64,000 nucleotides of DNA, from positions 310,001 to 374,000 of the forward strand of contig NZ_BMTR01000007.1 in assembly GCF_014649775.1 (NCBI RefSeq), written 5' to 3'. This document shows, piece by piece, positions 7,097-16,780 of this stretch; within the stretch, counting starts at the first letter, position 1, and each line of letters begins with the position of its first letter. Origin of the DNA: Streptomyces longisporoflavus. GTDB lineage: Bacteria > Actinomycetota > Actinomycetes > Streptomycetales > Streptomycetaceae. The translations under genes were made by a program, and so were the position numbers. The notes beneath the pieces were generated by a model. It was not told the origin of the DNA, ran no database searches, and saw only the letters and a program-made list of their open reading frames with translations.

Positions 7097-9352
7097 TCAG
7101 CCGGCGTTGGTCTCGATCACGCCGACCCGCTCGGCCGGGGTCTTGCCGATCAGTGCCTTGTTCATCGCGGCGGCCACGTCCGTCGGCTGGACGGGCGTCT
7201 TGTCGCCGTTGCCGCGCTGGATCAGGATGCCGTCGAAGACGTTGCCGTAGAGCTTCTTGAGCTCCGCGGTGTTGTAGTGCACCTGCAGCGTGCCGTTCTT
7301 GAGCACCTTCGTCTGAAGCACCTTAGGCAGCGACTTCGCCGGGCCGAACGGGATCGAGGCGCTGCCCGCCTTGATGGTGACGTTGGCGGACATGGCGGGC
7401 TCGGCGAAGCGCGTCATGAACTTGTCGACCTCGGCGTTCGAGACGGTCGGCTTGCGGGTCGTGACGGGCACGTTCACGGTGCCCGCGCTGCCGGTCTCGA
7501 CCTGCTTGCGGTACGCCTCCGAAACGGCCTTGGTCGATGCGCCGACGTCGATTCCCTTGCCCGCCTTGCCGTACACGGCGACGGCCTTGCCGGGCACGAA
7601 CTTGACCGAGCCCTCCCTGGCCGAGCCCGAGCCGCCCGCGGCGCGCTCCAGGGCGGCCGCCAGCTTCTCCTCGTCCACGGGCATGACCGGCTCGGCGACG
7701 CGTGCGCCGCCGAAGAGCGATCCGATCACCGACACGGGGTTGTAGTCGCTGCCCGCCGCCTCGCGGACGGTCGCCTGGCTGTCCAGGGTCAGTCCCGCCT
7801 GGTCCGGCTTGAGCGTGACCGTTTCGCCGTCGACCGACAGCTTCAGGGGCTTGGCGACGTCTTCGCCGATCGCCGCGTCGAGCTTCTTTACGGCTTCGTC
7901 GCGTGTGCCGCCGCCGATGTCGACGCCGAGCACGGTGGTGCCCTTCGGCACGTCGGCGTGGTTCATCAAGAGACCGGCGCCGTACGCCCCGCAGGCCACG
8001 ACGACCACCGCGACGGCCACGAGAACGAGCTTGTTGCGCCCCTTCTTCTTGGCCGGCGCCGCGGCGACGGGCACGTTCGGCTGCACCGGCTCGGGGAGCT
8101 TGGGCGGGGTGTGCGGAACCGGTCCCTCGGCCTGCGGGCCCGCGGTGAACGGCGAGTTCTGCGCGGGCGGTACGACAGGGATGCCGCTGGTCAGGGTGTC
8201 GCCGGAGACGTTCGTGCCGGGCTTGGGCGCGCTCGGGCCGCCGGGGATGGAGCCCGGACCGCCGTGCACCGGGCCCGCCTTCTGCGGCGTGAGGATGGCG
8301 GTGTCGTCACTCATAACGGGCCCACCGGGGCCCGCGCCCGCTCCCGCGCCCGAACCGGCGGCGGGGTTGGCCGGGTTGGGCCGGTTGCCGGGGCCGCCGG
8401 GGTTGCCGGGAGCGCCGGGGTGGCCGGGACCGCCCGGGGTCGGCGGAGCCATCGGGTTCGCCCGGCCCGCCGGGTTGGCCTGGTTCGCCGGGTCGGACGG
8501 GTCGGACGTACGGGGACCTGCCGCCGGGTTCGGCGCCATCGGGCCGTCACCGGTCACCGGACCGCTGGTCGGGCCCGAGGGACCCCGGCCGCCGTCGCCC
8601 CCGGCACCTCCCGCGCCTCCCGCACCCCCGGAGAAGTACGGCAGGTCTCCGCGCTGCGGATCACCGCCCTGCGGCGCGCCGTTGCCGAGCGGGCCCGACG
8701 CCACGGCGCCGGACACGTCGAAGGAGCCCGTACCGGAACCGCCCGTTCCCGAACCGGCGGCTCCATTCGCGCTGTTACCGCCGTTGGTGCTCGTGGAGCT
8801 GGTGGGGCCAGTGCTGCTCGTGGGGCTCTTGCGCGGCGCGAACCAGTCGCTCGTCTTCTCCTTCTCCTCGGCCGGAGCGGGGGAAGGCGCGGGCGCGGAC
8901 GACGACCCGGCGGCGGAAGATCCGGCGGGCCCGGGCGCGGAGCCCGGAGCGGACATCCCGGTGGAACCGGGGCCACCCGCGCCGTTGGCGGTACCGCCCG
9001 CGCCGTTCACCGGCCCCGGACGCCCCGCGCCGTCCCCGGCGCCGGTTCCGTCCGCGGCGCGGCCCGCGCCCCGCGGGCGCGCGTTCACGTCGCTCTCCGC
9101 GACGGGCGTACGCATGACGACCGGCGGAATGGGCCGCGAACCGGGGATGTTGATCCGGACGCGCGTGGTCAGCGTGGTCTCGGTCTTGGGCTCGTCGGGC
9201 CGCTCGTCGGCGGTCTGCCGCTGCGCGCCGTCCGAGGCACCGTCCGAGGCGGCACCCTGCGCCGGGGAGCCGTACGGCGGCGTCCCCGAGGGGTATGCGG
9301 CTCCACCGCGCCCCTGGGGCCCGGAGGACGAACTGTCAGTTTCACGACTCAA
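7097..9352 (-). CDS. membrane protein with peptidoglycan-binding-like domains
   Basis: 751 residues. Residues 1 to about 430 are a disordered Gly/Pro/Ser-rich cytoplasmic region (runs such as GGPGHPGAPGNPGGPGN). A single transmembrane helix follows a KKKGRNK anchor (LVLVAVAVVVVACGAYGAGLL, about 440-460). The outer part starts HADVPKGTTVLGVDIGG and contains repeated modules like those of the PG_binding_4 (VanW-associated) family, for example LSVDGETVTLKPDQAGL and FVPGKAVAVYGKAGKGIDV. Role in the envelope is inferred. Translation starts at a TTG (9352) with GGAGAA upstream. No VanW catalytic domain is attached. Followed by a strong hairpin. Confidence 0.7.
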   Translation of the reverse strand: MSRETDSSSSGPQGRGGAAYPSGTPPYGSPAQGAASDGASDGAQRQTADERPDEPKTETTLTTRVRINIPGSRPIPPVVMRTPVAESDVNARPRGAGRAADGTGAGDGAGRPGPVNGAGGTANGAGGPGSTGMSAPGSAPGPAGSSAAGSSSAPAPSPAPAEEKEKTSDWFAPRKSPTSSTGPTSSTSTNGGNSANGAAGSGTGGSGTGSFDVSGAVASGPLGNGAPQGGDPQRGDLPYFSGGAGGAGGAGGDGGRGPSGPTSGPVTGDGPMAPNPAAGPRTSDPSDPANQANPAGRANPMAPPTPGGPGHPGAPGNPGGPGNRPNPANPAAGSGAGAGAGPGGPVMSDDTAILTPQKAGPVHGGPGSIPGGPSAPKPGTNVSGDTLTSGIPVVPPAQNSPFTAGPQAEGPVPHTPPKLPEPVQPNVPVAAAPAKKKGRNKLVLVAVAVVVVACGAYGAGLLMNHADVPKGTTVLGVDIGGGTRDEAVKKLDAAIGEDVAKPLKLSVDGETVTLKPDQAGLTLDSQATVREAAGSDYNPVSVIGSLFGGARVAEPVMPVDEEKLAAALERAAGGSGSAREGSVKFVPGKAVAVYGKAGKGIDVGASTKAVSEAYRKQVETGSAGTVNVPVTTRKPTVSNAEVDKFMTRFAEPAMSANVTIKAGSASIPFGPAKSLPKVLQTKVLKNGTLQVHYNTAELKKLYGNVFDGILIQRGNGDKTPVQPTDVAAAMNKALIGKTPAERVGVIETNAG

Positions 9353-9522
9353 GGCAGGTTCTCCCGGTTGGCTCCGCCGCTTGTGCTCCCCGCGCGGTGG
9401 GGGTCCCCCCGGCCGGAGAGGCTGGGGGAGGCTCGGCGGCGCGCACCACCATACTGGCCGCCGTCGGCACTCATCCTGTGACCGCCTTCAAACCCGTGCG
9501 GCACACGGGTTGAAGTGGTACG

Positions 9523-9999
9523 TCACTTGCCAAGTCGGGCGGCGGGTCCGCCTGGTTGCGGCCGCCCGCCGAGGGTGGCGCACATCACAGCGACGGCCAT
9601 CCCGCCGAGCAGGAAGGCGTACGAGCCGAGCCCCGCGCCGAAGAGGAAGTCCCCCTCGGGCCGGCTGGCCGTAAGCAGCATGACGGCCACGAGCCAGCCC
9701 GCCGCCGGCGCCACCGCTCCCGCTCTGGTGCCGATGGCGAGGACTCCGCCGTAGAAGAGCCCGGCGGCCCCGAGGAGCGCGAGCAGCAACCCGCCGGGGA
9801 ACCAGCCCCCTTGGACGAGCGCACCGGCCGTACCGATGACCGCGCCGAGGACGAAAAGCCCCGCATAAGCGGCAAGTCGCCCGAAATTGAGCGGCTGGGC
9901 GAGTGCGCTGCCGCCCGGCGGAGCGGCAGCGGATGACGTGCCGGAGGGCCGGCCGGGGGGACGGCCGGAAGCCGATGTCGCACGCGAACGAGTACTCAC
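9523..9999 (-). CDS. DUF6113-like integral membrane protein
   Basis: 158 residues with a Pro/Ser-rich N-terminus and four predicted membrane helices (LAAYAGLFVLGAVIGTAGAL, LLLALLGAAGLFYGGVLAI, APAAGWLVAVMLLTA, AFLLGGMAVAVMCATLG). The GTG start overlaps the mshB stop by 4 nt (GTGA), so it is translationally coupled to mycothiol biosynthesis. I recall this small membrane protein next to mshB in other Streptomyces, where it is annotated as DUF6113. Function unknown. Confidence 0.72.
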   Translation of the reverse strand: MSTRSRATSASGRPPGRPSGTSSAAAPPGGSALAQPLNFGRLAAYAGLFVLGAVIGTAGALVQGGWFPGGLLLALLGAAGLFYGGVLAIGTRAGAVAPAAGWLVAVMLLTASRPEGDFLFGAGLGSYAFLLGGMAVAVMCATLGGRPQPGGPAARLGK

Positions 10000-10901
10000 A
10001 GCCCCGTCACCTCTTCGAGCCCCGCGAACAGATCCGTCTCACGCTCGCCGTCCATCGCACCGGCTTTCCCTCGCACCAACTCGTAGTACTCCACATCGAA
10101 GATCGGCTGCGCGAGCCCGTTCGACAGGACGAAGAGCGGACCCTGCACCTCGATCTGCGTGGCGTGCGCGCGCATCGCCGCCGCCTTCCGCCGCGCGAAG
10201 GCTGTCCCGTCGATCTCGGTCGTGACGCGTTCGTCGTCCGTCACACCGGGCACGTCCCCGGGCACTCCGGGAGTCGTGAACGTCGTGTGCCGCAGGGCGC
10301 CCTCCATCCACCGGAACCGCTCTTCGACGACGGAACGCGGTGCGCGGTTCCAGTAGACCTTGTCGATGGTGTGCGGTTCGCCGAGATCCGTGCGGAAGGC
10401 GCTCTCGGCCGCGAGGTCGGCGGCGCGCATCGCGACCCGGTGGGCCTGGATGTGGTCGGGGTGGCCGTATCCGCCGTTCGGGTCGTACGTCACGAGGACC
10501 TGCGGACGCACCTCGCGGATCACCTCGACGAGGTGCGCGGCGGCGGCATCGAGATCGGCGGACCAGAAGGCGCCGGGCCGGTGGTTCTGCTCGATGCCCA
10601 TCATCCCGGAGTCGCGGTAGCGCCCGGTGCCGCCGAGGAAGCGGTGGTCGGTGACCCCCAGCTCCTTCATCGCGGCGGCGAGCTCGCCGATGCGCTGCGG
10701 CCCGAGCACGTCCTCGCGGTCGGGCGCGAGGTGGGCGAGCTCGGGCGGGATGACCTCGCCCTCCTCGCCGAGCGTGCAGGTCACCAACGTGACATGGGCG
10801 CCGTCGGCCGCGTACTTGGCCATGGTCGCGCCATTGTTGATCGACTCGTCGTCGGGGTGCGCGTGCACGAGCAGCAGACGCCGGGCGGGCAGTTCCGTCA
10901 T
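9996..10901 (-). CDS. mshB: mycothiol pathway deacetylase MshB
   Basis: Zinc-dependent N-acetyl-GlcN-inositol deacetylase (301 aa), the second step of mycothiol synthesis, removing acetate from GlcNAc-Ins in the cytoplasm. It belongs to the LmbE/PIG-L family: the metal site is HAHPDDES (H15, D18) with the partner histidine in GYGHPDHIQAH (H150). Length and the segments GEEGEVIPPELAHL and YYELVRG fit MshB rather than other LmbE proteins. Overlaps the downstream membrane gene by 4 nt. A small membrane protein gene lies just upstream on the same strand, 31 nt away. Confidence 0.93.
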   Translation of the reverse strand: MTELPARRLLLVHAHPDDESINNGATMAKYAADGAHVTLVTCTLGEEGEVIPPELAHLAPDREDVLGPQRIGELAAAMKELGVTDHRFLGGTGRYRDSGMMGIEQNHRPGAFWSADLDAAAAHLVEVIREVRPQVLVTYDPNGGYGHPDHIQAHRVAMRAADLAAESAFRTDLGEPHTIDKVYWNRAPRSVVEERFRWMEGALRHTTFTTPGVPGDVPGVTDDERVTTEIDGTAFARRKAAAMRAHATQIEVQGPLFVLSNGLAQPIFDVEYYELVRGKAGAMDGERETDLFAGLEEVTGL

Positions 10902-10932
10902 GGGACCACCCTACGAGCACCCCGCACGCCGC

Positions 10933-11127
10933 TCAGAACTTGATGTCGCCGATCATCCCCGCCACGTTCGTCGTCAGCTCGTTGATCGTCGGGGCGATGG
11001 AGGAACTCGCCAGATAGAACCCGAGGAGGACACAGACGATCATGTGGCCCGCTTTCAACCCCGACTTCTTGACCAGCAAGAAGACAATGATCGCCAGCAG
11101 CACCACCACCGAGATCGAGAGTGCCAC
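10933..11127 (-). CDS. small two-helix membrane protein
   Basis: 64 residues: an N-terminal helix (ALSISVVVLLAIIVFLLV), a KKSGLKAGH loop and a second helix (MIVCVLLGFYLASSSI), then a short Thr/Asn-containing tail. A good ribosome site (GGAGGTGA) precedes the ATG at 11127. Same strand as mshB, 31 nt upstream of it. I do not recognise a named family; it resembles short Streptomyces membrane proteins of unknown function. Confidence 0.7.
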   Translation of the reverse strand: MALSISVVVLLAIIVFLLVKKSGLKAGHMIVCVLLGFYLASSSIAPTINELTTNVAGMIGDIKF

Positions 11128-11276
11128 GGCGGCTCACCTCCAAGTCGCAGACCTGCACCAGTGCGGATGCCCAGCAGGTACATACCCACTAAGCGCTACG
11201 GATCATAACTATCCGTGGGTCCGCATGAGTCGGAGCACGGCAGCACAAGGGGGCGCATGCCCCATAGGCTCGGAGG

Positions 11277-13454
11277 ATGACCATCGAGACGCCCGCTACC
11301 GCCGGGCACACCGAGAGTCAGGCGCAGCGGCTCTCCTTCCCTCGCCTGCACGCCCGCACGCAACGCTTCACTCTCGGTGCGCCCCGTGCGTTCACGGTGG
11401 CGCCCGACGGATCACGCGTGACCTTCCTGCGCTCGTCGTCCGGGACGGACCGGGCGAATCAACTCTGGGTCCTGGACCTGGAGGACGGTGCCGTCGAGCG
11501 CGTCGCGGCCGATCCTCAAGCGCTCCTGAAGGGCGCCGTCGAGCGCCTCTCTGCCGAAGAACGCGCCCGCCGCGAGCGCAGCCGCGAGGGCGGCGCGGGG
11601 ATTGTGGGGTATGCCACGGACGCGGCGGTGGAACTCGCCGCGTTCACTCTCTCCGGGCGGCTCTTCGCCGCGGAGCTGCGCGCGGGCACCGCACGCGAAC
11701 TGCCCGCACCCGCCCCGGTGATCGACCCGCGCCCCTCGCCCGACGGCCGCCACATCGCGTACGTCGCCGGGGGCGCCCTGCGGGTGACGGGCACCGACGG
11801 CGGTGGCGACCGGGCGCTGGCGGCACCCGAGCCGGACTCCGCCGAGAAGGAGACCGTGACGTACGGCCTCGCGGAGTTCATCGCGGCCGAGGAGATGTCG
11901 CGTTCGCGCGGTTTCTGGTGGTCGCCCGAATCGGACCGCCTCCTGGTCGCACGTGCCGACGACGCCCTGGTGCGGCGCTGGTGGATCGCCGATCCCGCGC
12001 ACCCGGAGACGGAGCCCACACGGGTCGCGTACCCGGCGGCCGGCACGGCCAACGCGGACGTACGCCTCTTCGTCGTCACCCTCGACGGCGAGCGCACCGA
12101 GGTGATGTGGGACCGCGCCCGCTATCCGTACCTGGCGCGGGTGCACTGGTCGTCGGCCGGGGCGCCGCTGCTCCTCGTCCAGTCCAGGGACCAGCTCAGC
12201 CAGCTCTACCTGGCCGTCGACCCGGACGACGGTTCGACCCGCATGGTGCACGCGGAGGAAGATCCGCAGTGGCTCGAACTCTTCCCCGGCGCCCCCTCCT
12301 GGTCCCCCAGCGGGCGCCTCGTGCGGATCGTGGACGAGGGCGGCGCGCGCGTGCTCGCGGTAGGGGAACGCCCGCTCACAGGGCCGCAATTGCACGTCCG
12401 CGCCGTACTGGACGTGGCGGACGACGATGTCCTGATCTCGGCGTCCGCGGGCGAGGCCGCCGCGGCCCCCGAGACCGGCGAGGTGCACGTCTACCGGGTC
12501 AACGAACTGGGCGTCGAGCGTGTCTCCACCGAGCCCGGGGTGCACTCCGCGGTGCGCTCGGGCGGCCTCACGGTCCTCGTGTCGGCCACCCTCGACGAGC
12601 CGGGCGCCCGGGTCCGGGTGCTGCGCGACGGCAAGCAGGTGGCCACTGTCGTCTCACACGCGCAGCATCCGGGGCTCACGCCGCGCGTGACCCTCACCGA
12701 GGGGGGCGCACGCAAGATCCCGTGCGCCGTGCTGCTCCCCACCGGCTACGAGGAGGGCTCGGGCCCGCTGCCGGTGCTGATGGACCCGTACGGCGGCCCG
12801 CACGGCCAGCGGGTCGTCGCCGCCCACAATCCGTACCTCACGTCCCAGTGGTTCGCCGACCAGGGCTTCGCGGTGATCGTCGCCGACGGCCGGGGCACGC
12901 CGGGCCGCTCCCCCGCGTGGGAGAAGGAGATCCGGCGGGACTTCACGCTCACCCTGGACGACCAGGTGGACGCGCTCCAGGGCCTCGCCGCCTCCTTCCC
13001 CCTGGATCTCGACCGGGTCGCCATCCGCGGCTGGTCCTACGGCGGTTACCTCGCCGGGCTCGCCGTCCTGCGCCGCCCCGACGTCTTCCACGCGGGGGTG
13101 GCGGGGGCGCCGGTGACGGACTGGCGGCTGTACGACACGCACTACACGGAGCGGTACCTGGGAAATCCCGGCGAGGACCCGGCGCCGTACGCCCTGAGCT
13201 CCCTGGTCACCGAGGAGGGCCTCGTCTCGCCCGAGGTGCCGCATCGCCCGCTGATGATCGTGCACGGCCTCGCGGACGACAACGTGGTGGTGGCGCATGC
13301 GTTGCGCCTGTCGTCGGCGCTGCTGGCCGCGGGGCGTCCGCACGAGGTTCTGCCGCTCTCCGGGGTCACGCACATGACCCCGCAGGAGCAGGTGGCGGAG
13401 AACTTGCTGCTGTTGCAGGTGGAGTTCCTGAAGCGGTCGCTGGGGCTGTCCTAG
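11277..13454 (+). CDS. S9 family serine peptidase (DPP IV/prolyl oligopeptidase type)
   Basis: 725 residues: an N-terminal beta-propeller region (repeats such as PAPVIDPRPSPDGRHIAYV and GAPSWSPSGRLVRIV) followed by an alpha/beta hydrolase domain from about residue 470. The catalytic triad is readable: S587 in GWSYGGYLAG, D667 in HGLADDNV and H699 in SGVTHMT. The conserved EE pair (FIAAEEMSRSRGFWW) used by DPP IV-type enzymes to bind the peptide N-terminus is present, favouring dipeptidyl-peptidase activity. No signal peptide, so probably cytoplasmic. GGAGG directly abuts the ATG, too close for normal use; a leaderless mRNA or different start is possible. Located beside peptide import operons, fitting peptide catabolism. 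Confidence 0.9.
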   Translation: MTIETPATAGHTESQAQRLSFPRLHARTQRFTLGAPRAFTVAPDGSRVTFLRSSSGTDRANQLWVLDLEDGAVERVAADPQALLKGAVERLSAEERARRERSREGGAGIVGYATDAAVELAAFTLSGRLFAAELRAGTARELPAPAPVIDPRPSPDGRHIAYVAGGALRVTGTDGGGDRALAAPEPDSAEKETVTYGLAEFIAAEEMSRSRGFWWSPESDRLLVARADDALVRRWWIADPAHPETEPTRVAYPAAGTANADVRLFVVTLDGERTEVMWDRARYPYLARVHWSSAGAPLLLVQSRDQLSQLYLAVDPDDGSTRMVHAEEDPQWLELFPGAPSWSPSGRLVRIVDEGGARVLAVGERPLTGPQLHVRAVLDVADDDVLISASAGEAAAAPETGEVHVYRVNELGVERVSTEPGVHSAVRSGGLTVLVSATLDEPGARVRVLRDGKQVATVVSHAQHPGLTPRVTLTEGGARKIPCAVLLPTGYEEGSGPLPVLMDPYGGPHGQRVVAAHNPYLTSQWFADQGFAVIVADGRGTPGRSPAWEKEIRRDFTLTLDDQVDALQGLAASFPLDLDRVAIRGWSYGGYLAGLAVLRRPDVFHAGVAGAPVTDWRLYDTHYTERYLGNPGEDPAPYALSSLVTEEGLVSPEVPHRPLMIVHGLADDNVVVAHALRLSSALLAAGRPHEVLPLSGVTHMTPQEQVAENLLLLQVEFLKRSLGLS

Positions 13455-13470
13455 ACCCCGCGCGCACGGC

Positions 13471-13507
13471 GACCGGCCGGGGGGACATGGCAAAACCCCG
13501 GCCGGTC
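13471..13507 (+). terminator. hairpin terminator after S9 peptidase
   Basis: Perfect 12-bp stem (13471-13482 with 13496-13507), 13-nt loop containing AAAA, 16 nt after the stop. The convergent ABC operon ends about 108 nt beyond it. Confidence 0.75.
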
Positions 13508-13614
13508 TACGGCACCCGCACGGCCGTACGTCTGTAAGCCTGCCGTGTGCGTGTGGCAGTGCGGGGTCGGCGGGGTTGCCCTCATGTTTCTTCCCCCCGA
13601 ACCCAACCCCGCCC

Positions 13615-14754
13615 CTACGGAACCACCTGCTTCTCCTCCGCGAAGTGACAGGCGGAGTCATGCGCCGCGGGTCCCTCCTCGTAACGGAACTCCGCCGGAA
13701 CGGCCAGCGCCGGCACCTCGAGCGCGCACCGCTCCCGCGCCTTCCAGCACCGCGTGCGAAACCGGCACCCCGACGGCGGATTCGCCGGCGAGGGAACATC
13801 CCCGCTCAGGATGATCCGCTCCCGCTGCTCCCGCGCCGCCGGATCAGGCACCGGCACAGCCGAGAGCAGCGCCTGCGTGTAGGGATGCGTCGGATGCTCG
13901 TAGATCTCCTCGTCGGAGCCGATCTCGACGATCCGCCCCAGGTACATCACACCCACCCGGTCGGAGATGTGCCGCACGATCGACAGGTCGTGCGCGATGA
14001 ACACGTACGACAGATCGAACTCGTTCTGGAGACGGTCCAGGAGGTTCACCACCTGGGCCTGGACCGAGACGTCGAGCGCCGAGACCGGCTCGTCCGCCAC
14101 GATGATCTCCGGCCGCAGCGCCAGCCCCCGCGCGATCCCGATCCGTTGCCGCTGCCCGCCGGAGAACTGATGCGGGTAGCGGTTGATGTACTCGGGGTTC
14201 AGGCCGACCACGTCGAGCAGCTCCTGCACCCGCTGCCGCCGCGACCCCTTCGGCGCGACCTCCGGATGGATCTCGTACGGCTCCCCGATGATGTCGCCGA
14301 CCGTCATCCGGGGATTCAGCGACGTGTACGGGTCCTGGAAGACCATCTGGATGTTGCGGCGCACGGCCTTCAGCGCGCGCCCGGACAGCTTGCTGATGTC
14401 CTCGCCCTTGTAGCGGATCTCGCCCGCCGTGGGCCGCTCCAGGTTCACCAGCATCTTCGCGACCGTCGATTTGCCGCAGCCGGACTCCCCCACGATGCCC
14501 AGCGTCTCGCCCTGCCCGAGGTCGAAGTCGACGCCGTCGACGGCCTTGACCGCGCCGACCTGCTTGCGGATGACGATTCCTTGGGTGAGCGGATAGTGCT
14601 TGACCAGGCCCCGCACCTGGAGGATCGGCTCGCGGCCTCCCGCGGAGCCGTGCGCGGCGAACTCGTGCTCCGCCCGCGCCTTGTCCATCAGCTGTCGCGC
14701 GCTCTCGCCCTCCGCCTCCAGCTGCTTCTTGCTGATGTGCTCACCATGAGGCAT
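13615..14754 (-). CDS. oligopeptide ABC transporter ATPase F-type (operon 1)
   Basis: 379-residue ATP-binding subunit of a peptide importer, OppF/DppF class. Walker A GESGCGKST, Q-loop QMVFQDPYTSLNPR, signature FSGGQRQRIGIAR, Walker B IIVADEPVSALD and H-loop IAHDLS are intact. The C-terminal oligopeptide extension with CRFRTRC and further cysteines, usual for these ATPases (iron-sulfur binding in studied Dpp ATPases), is present. Start ATG at 14754 follows AAGGAGA; it overlaps the preceding ATPase gene by 14 nt. Last gene of the five-gene operon 13615-19400. Close paralogue of 22065-23216. Confidence 0.92.
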   Translation of the reverse strand: MPHGEHISKKQLEAEGESARQLMDKARAEHEFAAHGSAGGREPILQVRGLVKHYPLTQGIVIRKQVGAVKAVDGVDFDLGQGETLGIVGESGCGKSTVAKMLVNLERPTAGEIRYKGEDISKLSGRALKAVRRNIQMVFQDPYTSLNPRMTVGDIIGEPYEIHPEVAPKGSRRQRVQELLDVVGLNPEYINRYPHQFSGGQRQRIGIARGLALRPEIIVADEPVSALDVSVQAQVVNLLDRLQNEFDLSYVFIAHDLSIVRHISDRVGVMYLGRIVEIGSDEEIYEHPTHPYTQALLSAVPVPDPAAREQRERIILSGDVPSPANPPSGCRFRTRCWKARERCALEVPALAVPAEFRYEEGPAAHDSACHFAEEKQVVP

Positions 14755-15787
14755 CGAGCGTCTCCTTCCAGAAGTGGCAGGCGCTCCGGCGTTCGGCGGC
14801 CAGACCCTCGTACGCCACCTCGTAGAGCGGCGGCACATCGGTCCTGCAGACGTCCCTGGCCATCGGGCAGCGGGGGTTGAAGGCGCAGCCCGGCGGGATG
14901 TGCATGAGGTTGGGCGGCAGACCCTTGATCGCGTAGAGCTCCTGGCCCTTCTGGTCGAGGCGGGGGATGGATTCCAGGAGGCCGCGCGTGTACGGGTGCG
15001 CGGGCGCCCGGTAGATCTCGTGGACGGGGGCCTTCTCGACGATGCGGCCCGCGTACATGACGGCGATGTTGTCGGCGACGTCCGCGACGACGCCCAGGTC
15101 GTGGGTGATGAGGATCAGGCCCATGTTCAGCTCGCGCCGGAGCTCGGCGAGCAGGTCCATGACCTGGGCCTGGACGGTCACGTCCAGGGCCGTGGTCGGT
15201 TCGTCGGCGATGATCAGCGAAGGTTCCAGGGCCATCGCCATGGCGATCATGATGCGCTGGCGCATGCCGCCGCTGAACTGGTGCGGGTACTGCCCGACGC
15301 GTTCCTTGGCGGCCGGGATGCGCACCCGGTCCATCAGCTCGATCGCCTTCGCCTTGGCGTCCTTGCGGGACATCCCCTGGTGGACGACGTACATCTCGCC
15401 GAGCTGCTGGCCGACGCTGAGCACCGGGTTCAGGGACGACAGGGCGTCCTGGAAGATCATCGCCATGCCGGCGCCGCGCGTCTTGCGCCGCTCCTCCCCC
15501 TTGAGCTTCAGGAGGTCGCGGCCCTTGAAGAGGATCTCGCCGCCGGTGATCTTTCCGGGCGGCATGTCGAGGATGCCCATGATGGCCTGCGCGGTCACGG
15601 ACTTGCCGGAGCCGGATTCGCCGAGCACGGCGAGTGTCTCGCCCTCGGCGACGCTGTAGTCGACGCCGTTGACGGCCTTGGCGACGCCGTCCCTGGTCCG
15701 GAACTCCACGTGCAGATCGCGGACTTCGAGGAGCTTGGATGTGCCGGGCGAACCGGATGCGGACGCCTCGGATGCCACGGTTGCCAT
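14741..15787 (-). CDS. oligopeptide ABC transporter ATPase D-type (operon 1)
   Basis: 348 residues, OppD/DppD class. Walker A GESGSGKSV, Q-loop AMIFQDALSSLNPV, signature FSGGMRQRIMIAMAM, Walker B LIIADEPTTALD, H-loop ITHDLG. The C-terminal extension has CAFNPRCPMARDVC. It pairs with the F-type ATPase to drive peptide import across the membrane. Six nt separate it from the permease gene upstream. Paralogue of 23209-24270. Confidence 0.92.
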   Translation of the reverse strand: MATVASEASASGSPGTSKLLEVRDLHVEFRTRDGVAKAVNGVDYSVAEGETLAVLGESGSGKSVTAQAIMGILDMPPGKITGGEILFKGRDLLKLKGEERRKTRGAGMAMIFQDALSSLNPVLSVGQQLGEMYVVHQGMSRKDAKAKAIELMDRVRIPAAKERVGQYPHQFSGGMRQRIMIAMAMALEPSLIIADEPTTALDVTVQAQVMDLLAELRRELNMGLILITHDLGVVADVADNIAVMYAGRIVEKAPVHEIYRAPAHPYTRGLLESIPRLDQKGQELYAIKGLPPNLMHIPPGCAFNPRCPMARDVCRTDVPPLYEVAYEGLAAERRSACHFWKETLDASW

Positions 15788-15793
15788 GGGCGC

Positions 15794-16780
15794 CTACCTC
15801 AGCTTGGGGTCGAGGGCGTCGCGCACCGCGTCGCCGAGCATGATGAACGCGAGCACGGTGATCGCAAGCGCTCCGGCGGGCCAGAGCAGCATGTGCGGGG
15901 CGTTGCGGATGTACTGGGACGCGGCCGAGATGTCGATGCCCCAGCTCACCGTCGGCGGCTTCAGACCGACGCCGAGGTACGAGAGGGTCGCCTCCAGGGC
16001 GATGTACGTGCCGAGCGCGATGGTGGCGACCACGATCACCGGCGCGACGGCGTTCGGCGCGATGTGGCGAAGGAGCATCCGCGAGTTGGAGGCGCCGAGC
16101 GCCCGTGCCGCCTGGACGTAGTCGTTCTGTTTGGCGGTGATCACGGAGCCGCGGGCGATGCGCGAGAGCTGCGGCCAGCCCAGGAGCACCATGAAGCCGA
16201 TCACCGGCCAGACGGTGTTGCTGGTGACGACCGAGAGGAGCACCAGGCCGCCGAGCACGACGGGGATGGCGAAGAAGACGTCGGTGATCCGGGAGAGGAT
16301 CGCGTCCCAGAACCCGCCGAAGAACCCCGCGAGTCCGCCGAGCACGCTGCCCAGGATCGCGACGCCGAGGGTGGCGCAGACGCCGACGGTGACCGAGGCG
16401 CGGGCCCCGTAGACGGTCCTCGTGTAGACGTCGCAGCCCTGCCCGTCGAAGCCGAAGGGGTGGCCGGGGGCGGAGCTCTTCTGGGCGTTGGCGAGGTCGC
16501 AGCTGAGCGGATTGCCGGAGGCGATCGCGGACGGCCAGAGCGAGATGAAGACGAGAAAGAGAATGATGAGGCCCGAGATGACGAAGACCGGGTTCCGCCG
16601 CAGCTCGCGCCAGGCGTCGGACCACAGGCTGCGCGCCGGGGTCGAGGGGCCGCTGCCTTCGGGGCCGCCGGGGGCCTTGTCCAGGGTCGACCCCTCGGTC
16701 GCCGCGAGGTCCATCGCGCCGCCCGCGCCCGTGGGGGCGATGGCGCCGGCCGTTCCGTCCGGTTCTCGGGGGTCAGGCAT
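15794..16780 (-). CDS. oligopeptide ABC transporter permease C-type (operon 1)
   Basis: 328-residue inner-membrane subunit, OppC/DppC class. A Pro/Gly-rich cytoplasmic N-terminus precedes the OppC_N segment LWSDAWRELRRNPVFVISG. The permease domain carries six helices and the EAA loop ARALGASNSRMLLRHIAPN, which contacts the ATPases. The extracellular loop after helix 1 holds a Cys pair (CDLAN and GCDVYT). Starts 8 nt inside the end of the B-type permease gene. Paralogue of 24282-25244. Confidence 0.92.
   Translation of the reverse strand: MPDPREPDGTAGAIAPTGAGGAMDLAATEGSTLDKAPGGPEGSGPSTPARSLWSDAWRELRRNPVFVISGLIILFLVFISLWPSAIASGNPLSCDLANAQKSSAPGHPFGFDGQGCDVYTRTVYGARASVTVGVCATLGVAILGSVLGGLAGFFGGFWDAILSRITDVFFAIPVVLGGLVLLSVVTSNTVWPVIGFMVLLGWPQLSRIARGSVITAKQNDYVQAARALGASNSRMLLRHIAPNAVAPVIVVATIALGTYIALEATLSYLGVGLKPPTVSWGIDISAASQYIRNAPHMLLWPAGALAITVLAFIMLGDAVRDALDPKLR

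Noticed and set aside
6872..9674. Two long plus-strand frames opposite the PG-binding-like gene
   Set aside because: Pro/Gly/Arg-rich translations that arise from the repetitive disordered region of the real gene on the other strand.
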